A stretch of DNA of 64,000 nucleotides, taken from the NCBI GenBank assembly GCA_033002965.1, contig JAURVB010002111.1, positions 1-64,000 of the forward strand, written 5' to 3'. The notes below the pieces were generated by a model. The model was given only the letters and a program-made list of their open reading frames with translations. It was not told where the DNA came from and made no database searches. Positions within the stretch are counted from its first letter, which is position 1; every line of letters starts with the position of its first letter. Positions 53,520 to 64,000 of the stretch are shown piece by piece. This DNA is from Piper betle (Eukaryota; Streptophyta; Magnoliopsida; Piperales; Piperaceae). The translations under genes and the position numbers were made by a program.

Positions 53520-55518
<1,999 letters not shown>

Positions 55519-57203
55519 GGGTTCCGAATCTAGCGTGCTTCTGTGAGCACTGTTCTTCCCATGGTTTTGTACCAACTCTGGGAACTTCTTTTTCACGGTG
55601 TTTTGGTCACGGAATATCATTATCAATTTCAGTTTATGCAACTCTGGCCTTTTTAATGGAAACCTTTTTGTTGTGATAATTATACAAGCCGACACTTCGG
55701 ATTGTTTAAAGTTGTGACGTTATTAGAGGGAATTGCATACTAGTTGGAGTTGATGCAAATTTGTTTACAATCATACGTTAAAATGAATTCTTGTTTGATT
55801 CTTATGGTCCGATTGTTTAAGGTGGCTATGAGACGTTGCCGGGGAAATGCAACTCATTATCGCCTAGCGAGTCGATGTTGAAGTGGGGCAGTTTCACCTC
55901 TGGTAAAATCGCTGTATTCGCCTAATAGAATCCCTGTTCCATAGTCTGATATAATATTCATGGATTCTGCTAGTTTGTGTCATTTGAGGGGTGCCCTTTC
56001 TTATCCATCGAAGTTGTGGTTGATATATTGTCGATTTGTTTTGGTTCTATGGACCTCCATGGATTATGTCCGATGGATCCTTCTTTGCCGTCTCTTCAAG
56101 AACCCATCTTCTATGCTTATTTGTTCATACCCCTTGCCAGTCTGGACTGTAATATGGGAGCAGACTCTGCTCATGTACAAGTTCAACTCGTCTTGGTTGA
56201 CAACTGTTAGGACCCTTTTAAATAGTTTTCCTATTCATTTGATTAGGAATATAAGTGAAATTAGCACATGCAATAAGTAAATAAGCTGAGGCGAATATAG
56301 TTTTTACTATTGAATTTCCCGTTCGAAAAAAATGTGAACTTGATTTTTTCTTTTACTAAAGTTTGTTCATGGTTCATCAAAATATATGCCCAAAATACCC
56401 GTATTAAGTTGGGCATATAGTCGTGCTCTTAACCGTTAAGCCTGAATGTTTATTCACATTAATCATGGCCTATTAATTAATCTTGGTAAAGTGGCACATG
56501 AAAGGTGTTCTTAATCTTTCTACATTGTGATAGACGCATAAATTAGATATGTATGCATTTTCAAGGGTATAAAATTCTGTTGCTGATGATTGGGTACCAC
56601 AAAATATAAATAACTTCATTTTTGGGACCAAAAGACTATATATGAGCTTAGCAACTGTTCACTCTTGGAAATGACTTCCTAGAGAGCTTATACGATGATC
56701 AACAATTTTCCAAAGTTCATATGAGCTTATGGAGTGATTTATTTAACAAGTATCTTTGGTCTCAAGCCTTCAATGGCCATGGCATGAAATACTGAAAATT
56801 CTGATACTTTTCTTATTCAATAGTCTTGATCTGTCATCCAAAAGATCATATGGTAGAACAATTTAGCAGAGATGAGTAAAAACCAAATAAATTTTGTGGG
56901 TTCCAAGATTGTATAACTGAAATGCATAGAATCAAAGGGCCATTGCCCAAAGATAAAAACACCAGTATCCATGCTGTTTCTTGCCACCAAAATCAAATTT
57001 CTTGGTACATCCACATCAGCAATATTTTCACTTTCCAATCCCTCCTATATAAATCTCATGCATCATCTTCACAGCCAAAAAGAAGCTAAAAGATCCAATC
57101 CATATCTCATGCTATGCATACTAAAGCATGGTGGTGAAGATGGGCATGAGAGATCCGCTGAAAAAAATGGATAGATAGATCGAGGATGAGATTGAAATAT
57201 TGC
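55519..57203. other. Intergenic region between calmodulin and ZF-HD genes
   Basis: The first few hundred bases are calmodulin 3' untranslated sequence. The genes on either side point towards each other, so their 3' ends face this spacer. I see no further gene; open frames at about 55960-56280 and 56817-57174 show no conserved features. Confidence 0.55.
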
Positions 57204-57691
57204 CTACTGGGACATGGGTGATAGTCCATGAATGGAGTGATGATGACCAATGTCCTCTCTAGCAGATGAAGCAGAAGAAGCATTGTTGTTCTTGTGATTG
57301 TGCATCCACACTTTGAAAACCTGCCTGCTCACACCAATCTCCCTGCAAAACCTGTGTATCTCCATGGCATCCTCCTTGTCCCTCCTCTGAATCCTCCACC
57401 CGATCTTCTCCGCGAACCTCAACATCCTCTCCTTCTGCTCCGGCGAGAACTTGGTCCTCGCTCGCCTCTTCCCCGTCCTCTCCGACTCCTCGGACTCGAC
57501 TTGCGCCGCACCCGCCACCTCCACTTTCCGGTGGAAGTTACGGTGGCACCCGCAGGCCGCGCACGTCAGCCCCCCCGCTCCGCCGGCGAGAACTCGCCGC
57601 ACCCATCTGTGGCGTAGCTTCCGAGGCTCGCGGCGTGGTTCCGTAGGCACTCTCTGTAACTCCCCCTCACACTATCCGATTCAAACTCCAT
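57204..57691 (-). CDS. Zinc-finger homeodomain (ZF-HD) transcription factor, one-base frameshift
   Basis: ZF-HD proteins are plant DNA-binding factors that dimerise through an N-terminal zinc finger. The minus strand begins with ATG at 57691, [20 protein letters not shown], and continues through [11 protein letters not shown] of the finger. The frame then hits TGA just after a run of seven G (57570-57576). Reading one frame over gives the rest of the finger, [16 protein letters not shown], a short linker, and the homeodomain: [28 protein letters not shown], and helix 3 [12 protein letters not shown]. With eight G the product would be 162 residues, a normal length for a small member, intronless as usual for the family. 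Either a homopolymer error or a real null allele explains this. As the sequence stands, an internal start could give only a protein with half a finger. Confidence 0.85.
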
Positions 57692-60539
57692 TCAACCACA
57701 ATAGGTGCGAGCTGCTCTGAACAAGAAGAGCTAAATACACGACCATCAAATCTTGTATTATATGTATGTCGGCATTATATATATACATATATATGCAAAG
57801 CTAATTAGCACGTTCATTGATTATAGTTCAGACCCTGAATTATAATTAGTGAGTACATGAATGAACAAGTCTAGCTCGACGTGGTACCTGCTTCAGATAC
57901 ATTATACATTCATGAATATATACCTTATATGCAAGTTACAAGGATGATTGGATATGGTTTCCGAGCTAGAAATGACACTGTAAAATAAAGAATGGTTGGT
58001 TGGTGTTTTCCCGGGGAGAGGGGAGGAATCTGGTTCTTTTCCAATCCCGACAAGACCTCATGAGTTCCAAAACAGATTGAACCGACCCATATGGAGAGAG
58101 CTGTGAGCAAGGGATAAAAAAGGGCATCTTGGAGGATCAGAGGCCATGTCCACGGGTGTGAGGACCAGCTAGGTAGCCTACTGTGTGAAGGACTTATAGA
58201 AGGGAAATAATGGTGTAGAAAAATGAGTTGAAAGATGTTGGTGTCTGTGAAGTGGGGATCAAGATCCGAGTTGGAAGGAATCTATGTGCTGTATGGATTA
58301 CTTGGGTTCAATGAACCTACTGTTTCCATCCGTGGAGAGACTATCAAACTCATCTTCCTCCTCAACTTTCTTCCATGTAAAAGGAATCGATGCCAATCTT
58401 ACCCATAACTAATCATATTATCTTTCTTCGCACTGTTACTCGCTTAGATATATTGGTGAATGTTCAAAGTCTACCTTGTTGAGATTAACAGGATTAATAA
58501 AAAAACCAAAGAAGACTTGGTTAATATTTTAAGGGGCTAGAGTTCCAGCTCTTGAAAAAGAAAACATGTTTTTTTAAAAAATTCTGCAGTTTGTCTACAA
58601 AGTTGCAGACGTTATCTAGCAAAACAAAGATACGTCTGCTACATGGATTTTATATTGTATTATAGTACATATCTGTTCCTTCCGTCTAGCTTTTGACAGC
58701 TTTTTGCAAGAGCAACAATATGGGCAAACACAATATTGTCCACATGTATTGGAAGAAAAACATGGCATTAGTGATTGAAAATTCATCATTAAACTCTAAT
58801 TAGTTTGTCACATAATCACAAAAATTATCTTCATCTCAGTGATGAATTTTTCGCCATTATACCCTGTTTTTATTGTTGTTCTTAAAACAAAATTCATTCA
58901 AACCTAAAGGATTTTATCTATTAGATCGCAAAGCTCAGAGCTTTCTTTGAACAACTCGTGTTCCTTTAACAATTTCAACATCACGACTAACGAATGTTGC
59001 CACAAATAATTATTTTTTGCGACAACATTGATGCCACAAAAAAATTGTCAACGAACGTGTTATTTTCGAGCAGTTCCGTGCACCCTTTTGCTAGTCTAGT
59101 TTGTAGTTTTAGAACTTTTTATTCTAAAAATTCCTTAAGTATGTTACACTCTATTGATAACTCTATATATTATTGATTTTGTGATTGATTTTCAGAGTCA
59201 AGTCAAGTTATAATAAAAGTTGCTAATATATATTATTTTTTTAGTCTAAATAAACCAATATTATAGAAATTATTAAAATATATTATTTTTTATTTAGTTA
59301 AACTAGTATTTTAAAATATCTTAATATTTATATTTGTCAATTTTAAGTGTTAAAGAAACAATATATATTAGTATAAATGACTCACTCCAAGTTAACTCTA
59401 CTCTATACCATTGTCGATCGAGCATTGTCAATCAAATTTTAATCGTCCGAGTCCCTAATCTTTAAAGTACAACACACTTATGAACAATTATTTGATGTCA
59501 ACTAGCCTTTTAAAATAGATCATATACATGATTATTTCTTGATATACATGATATAATTTCATCACTGAGTATATATCGTGTTTATGACCTAACAAAGTTG
59601 TGAAACCTAAGAGGGGTAACATGGAAGCACCTAATCACGTTGGAAATTTGTCAACTAGTACTTGTGTGTAGATGAGAACTATATGTTATATTTTAATGTT
59701 ATCCAGCCGGACTTTTTCTTTTATCCTGGGGTTCCGAAAAATTACAAAGAAGACCCAAAGTTCTTGAGTATTAGTGGAACCACAAACAAGTTAATTAAGT
59801 GCCTTCGCATCAAAAGCACAAATAAGTTCATTAGCTTTGTATTATCTTTGCAAAGTTGGTGTTTTTTAATTTGAGTGAATCGATCCTAAGTTGTTTGCAT
59901 ACAAGGAAGTGCATCATATAATTAAGTACTATGGAATTTAGAACAATTTATCCTTGAGACAAACAAAAATATTAAAACTGCAGAACAAAGACTTACCCCA
60001 CTAAGCAATATCAATATTTAACTATAAATGTTATAAAATTGTAAGTCATCCACCTTCAAAATAATACAATGCACTAGAAGTCTTAAAATGTCATGTCCAA
60101 TGTAAGATTTATCAATTTAGTTCAACATCTAATATTTATTAGGGTAATATCCTATTTATAGGTGAGAATGAAGTATATATTTTAACTTGGTTAATCACTT
60201 TCAAAAAGATAACTTAAGCCCACTAATTTTTAATTATTTTAGAGGCGTATATGACACCTAGGCTACGGAGGGGAGATGTAAGAAAAATTTCCAACCTGAC
60301 CCTAAGCCTGAGTGTTATATTTTATTATTAATCAACCGTTTCTTATATACCTAGAATGACCATCAAAGAATTAATCTATAGAATCTATCTATAGTGAGAT
60401 AAAAAAAGAAACAAATAGAGGAATCGCGTTGCTTGATTATTTTTTGATTTGAAAAATTGGGTTAATTATTATTATTTAATAATTAAAATATTAATATTAT
60501 ATTAAAAAGGAAAGGAAACAGAACCAACTCAAGACGATA

Positions 60540-60970
60540 TGGATCAACCCCTTCTTCTTACGTTGCACTAAAGATCTTGCTAGTTCCTTCAAAACTGGAC
60601 TACATCTCTTTTTCAATTTCTATTCAACAGTTTTTATTTGTTTCCATGCCCTTTTAAGACCTTGAAAAATAGACAAATTCCTTTTCTTAAGAACACATAC
60701 AAGATTCGTAACTACAAAAAAAATAATGATAACCTTACCATTAACTACTTTATTTATGTAGTTCTACGAATTTTATAGTAATATAGTAATAGAAATATAA
60801 ATACTTGTCCGATTGAGATAGAATTTCTAATTTATTAACTTCTTTCCAACTCATTTTGGTGTAACAAAATAGTAAGTTGTTTAGAGAGTTAGAAATTCTC
60901 TCAATAAAAAGAAATATAAAATTATCATTAATATCGGAGAATATATTCCTTATGATAACGGGGTTCATGA
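60540..60970. other. Probable plastid-derived insertion (NUPT)
   Basis: Several phrases match my memory of the chloroplast inverted-repeat spacer near rps12/trnV or ycf2: 'AAAGATCTTGC..GTTCCTTC', 'AAAACTGGACT.CATCTCTTT', 'GAACACATACAAGATTCGT', 'CCATTAACTACTT.ATTTATG' and 'ATAGTAATAGAAATA'. The copy differs by many substitutions and small indels, as expected for an old nuclear insertion. This rests on recall, so the exact source and ends are uncertain. Confidence 0.5.
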
Positions 60971-61247
60971 ATTATGGTAGACAAATAGTATGAGCCGCAA
61001 GATATATTGGTCAGAGGTTCACAATTATCTTATCCCACACAAATCATTTGGCTATAACTATTCAATATCCTTATAAAAAATCAATTACATAATAGCATTT
61101 ATGTTGCTGAATACACTTTGAATTTGATAAATTTATTGCTTGTCAAGTATGTATTCGTGTATGCCCCATGGATCTATTGGTTGTAGATTGGAATTTAGAA
61201 ACAGATATTTTAAAGACAATGTTGCTTGATTATAGTATTGATTTTGG

Positions 61248-61249
<2 letters not shown>

Positions 61250-61283
<34 letters not shown>
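61250..61283. repeat. (TA)n microsatellite
   Basis: About 17 uninterrupted TA units. Confidence 0.95.
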
Positions 61284-61286
<3 letters not shown>

Positions 61287-61880
61287 GTATTTGCATCAAC
61301 TCACAAACTGTTTATCAATCATTGAATAGTATGAACTTTATACTTATAATCATTGCCAATTGAATTATAATCAAATTACTTTGGGTCGCTTACCAATATC
61401 AGTAATTGGAGAGTATACAATTCAAATAAACAATTTCATACATTGAAATTCTCTATGGATTAGATTATGAATATGGAGATCCGCATGCAGGGTCTAATAT
61501 TTTCTTCATTCTAATCTTATGAGCTAATAGTAAGAATTTTAATGGTTAAAGAAGTTACCTAGGTTAAGGCTAGCAGCTGGACAAATATAAGAATTTTAAG
61601 GGTTAAAAGAAATTTCTTAATGTGAGTGGATTATGAGATCTTTCAACTTAGTCCACCTGCTTGGGTAAAATATTATTTATAATCGATTATAAATTTTTAA
61701 CTTGGTTTATGATAAAACTTAGACCTATTAGTTTGTATTTTGGGTGGGGTCGTCATATCTAAGCTAATTCTTGTTTAGGATAATATCTATGATATTATAT
61801 TTTTTGTGATGATATATATGGGTGTAAAGAAACCGAAACCATAAAGATTTAGATTGAAGTGATAGAAGTTAACCACTTGC

Positions 61881-61883
<3 letters not shown>

Positions 61884-61948
<65 letters not shown>
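61884..61948. repeat. Long (TA)n microsatellite
   Basis: About 32 uninterrupted TA units, the longest simple repeat in the window. It could extrude as a cruciform, and its length is likely to vary. Confidence 0.95.
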
Positions 61949-61954
<6 letters not shown>

Positions 61955-63570
61955 ACAGTTGATGAAGTTGATTGAATTGAAAATAAAAAAATAGTTTCCA
62001 TATATAATAATACAACATTTTTATCTTTTTAAGAAAAAAACATAAAATTACATTTGGTTCACCTCATGCATTAAGAATTTTTTATTTCTTTTTAATTAAA
62101 CCAACAATATTATTTAAAGGAAATTAATGGAGACAGAGAATAGTTGATAAGTTCTGCTATTTGGAAAAAATAGATTTAATATTTAATATAAAAAACAAGT
62201 TTATCATAATACATTTACTAATTTTTGTTATTATTAATGTTATATTAAATATTTTCTTTTTGACAACATTATAAAAAATATGTTCTTTTTTATATAAGTT
62301 AATTATATTTATAATGTTTTTTCATAACTTATATCAAACTTTTTTTTAATAATAGAAAACTGATAATATTTTGTTATTACTTATTAGTAAAAGTTAGTTA
62401 CGATTATTTGATAAGAACATGCAATATATAATTCGGAAGTTAATAAATTAGCTTTTGTATTATGTTCTATAAGTCGTTATGATAATAAGATCTTATAATG
62501 TATTGTGATTTTCACTTAAATGAAATATCTTGTACAAGATATTAAATATAATTTAAATTAAATCACAATAAATAGGGAATGATAAAAGTAATCCTTACTT
62601 TATATTATTTTATATAAAGGAAATTCAAAGTGTTATAATTTTTAAAAATTATTCCCTATCAATATAAATTAATGAGATTTTTTAAAAAATATATTAAACT
62701 TAAATAATATAATAGAAATAACATGATAAAAGATGTTGAAAAAGATAAAATTTTATGAGTTGATGTAGTTAGATAGAGATAATTAATGAAAATGATTGTA
62801 AGTAGATGTAATTTTAAAAATATATAAAAACAACATTTTCGAAGACATGATTTTTGTCTGTTAAAAGGAAAGGAATTGTTGATGTCTCTCAAATCATACC
62901 AATGCTATATATGAAATTTTAAAATAATCACTAATTTTATTCAATATGCATTGAAGTTAATCGACTATGGGTTTTATATATTCAAATAATATTAACAAGT
63001 CATATTTGATTTTATTGATAGTTTTAACTTAATCATTACCATAATTCTCAAAAACCCTATATTCCTTTTTTTATATAATTTAAAAATGATTATAAAAAAG
63101 AGAGGAAAGAAAAAGAAACAAGTGAGCTCGAAAAACATAAAACTAAATTTACAAAATCGAAAAATATAATTATATATATTTTTACCTTCCTGAAAACCAA
63201 TATCAGAAGTTATCCCAGGAGCTCACATACATCAATAAAATAACTGTTGTTTGTGGAGAGTAAAGGTTAAGCAAAAATTTTGGCTGCTCTCCTCTTAGGA
63301 ACGATGCAGACGAAGACGCCATGCATCTCCACAGTTTACGTATTAGAACATTTCTTCCAAAAGTTTTCAAATAACAAACATGAATCCCAATTCACCATAG
63401 AATTGCAACCACCTATCATTTATTAATTTGATACTTGATTTCAAATCATCTCAATAACATTAGATTACTACATGAATGGGTATTGAGATGCACTTGAGGA
63501 GATATCAACAGTTATCATCCTCCTCGCGTCCCCAAACCAGTATCATTTCATGTCACTACATATGCAAATG

Positions 63571-64000
63571 CTAGAGGAGGGATGGGAAGACGAGGATGTT
63601 GTTCTCGCATCGACCACATATGAAGATTGGTGTGTTAATGTCTTCCTTCCCATCTAACTGAACGCAGCGAACATGTTGCCAAACCTCGCAAATATCACAA
63701 CAAACCATCCTCTCTCCATCCTGCTCTTTCGCCCCACAAACGCAATCCACCACCCGATTCATCTCCTCCCCACCCTCGTACACCTCCGCCGCCGCCGACA
63801 TCTCGGCCAACGTCCCGACCACCACAACCCTGCTGCCTGACTCCAACAGCCCATACACCAGGTCCGAGTCCCCGCCATGCACGTCCACGACGTACTCCGC
63901 GACGAAGCTCTTGTAGTAGCAGTACAGGTCTCTGAAACACCTCTCCACCTCTGCTTTCAACTCCGCCACCGTTGCATGAGCTGGGAGGATCACTAGCTCG
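63571..64000 (-). CDS. PHD-finger protein of the MALE STERILITY 1 type, 3' part
   Basis: This family regulates transcription in tapetum and meiocytes in its best-known members (MS1, MMD1/DUET). The minus-strand frame is open to the window edge, so the 5' part lies beyond 64000. The visible C-terminal 143 residues start ELVILPAHATVAELKAEVER, the conserved region preceding the finger, with FRDLYCYYKSFVAEYVV. The PHD finger follows: VDCVCGAKEQDGERMVCCDI, then CEVWQHVRC and ICGRC, giving the Cys4-His-Cys3 ligand set. The protein ends about ten residues after the finger at a TAG. The coding region is GC-rich in third positions against AT-rich flanks. Which subfamily member it is cannot be told from this part. 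Confidence 0.88.
   Translation of the reverse strand, partial: ELVILPAHATVAELKAEVERCFRDLYCYYKSFVAEYVVDVHGGDSDLVYGLLESGSRVVVVGTLAEMSAAAEVYEGGEEMNRVVDCVCGAKEQDGERMVCCDICEVWQHVRCVQLDGKEDINTPIFICGRCENNILVFPSLL

Larger units (their letters stand above)
57692..63570. other. AT-rich intergenic region
   Basis: No gene is visible. The ZF-HD promoter lies at the left, with a TATATATA stretch at about 57775-57795. AT microsatellites lie at 61250-61283 and 61884-61948. A plastid-like segment is at about 60540-60970. The stretch 62100-63100 is extremely AT-rich with no signal I can read. Confidence 0.6.

Noticed and set aside
57294..57720. Plus-strand frames of 107 and 89 codons
   Set aside because: They are shadows of the GC-rich ZF-HD coding region on the minus strand.

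Overview
The window is nuclear DNA of a flowering plant. Genes are split by many GT-AG introns into short exons, spacers are AT-rich and full of repeats, and the products are typical plant proteins. Several first exons are very GC-rich against an AT-rich background, which leans towards a monocot, but I cannot name a species.

Layout, left to right. 1-7812 is gene-poor. 7813-13109 (minus) holds a decayed gene for the organellar phenylalanyl-tRNA synthetase, with a miniature LTR retrotransposon (TRIM) at 12246-12848. 14732-16207 (minus) is an intact five-exon gene for a mitochondrial CRS2-associated-factor-like (CRM domain) splicing factor. 20350-24282 (plus) is an alpha/beta hydrolase of the plant monoacylglycerol-lipase type with two frameshifts and a stop. 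29806-37399 (plus) is an intact 20-exon dihydroxyacetone kinase gene. 41994-46098 (plus) is an 11-exon MAP65 microtubule-bundling protein gene with one base missing at the end of exon 3. 49033-51146 is a 2.1-kb foldback element with arms of about 460 bp. 53442-55518 (plus) is an intact four-exon calmodulin gene. 57204-57691 (minus) is a single-exon zinc-finger homeodomain gene with a one-base break in a run of G. About 60540-60970 looks like old plastid DNA. 63571-64000 (minus) is the 3' end of an MS1-type PHD-finger gene that runs off the window.

The genes form no pathway or operon; each is an independent unit. Two neighbours (synthetase relic, splicing factor) concern organelle gene expression; the others serve C3 metabolism, lipid hydrolysis, the cytoskeleton, calcium signalling and transcription. 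I found no clearly new biological system. The points most worth checking are the TRIM with variable LTR repeats, the large foldback element, the frameshifts in four genes (pseudogenes versus assembly errors), a possible splice-site rescue in MAP65, and the plastid-like segment. Gene identities come from recalled family sequences, not from a search.
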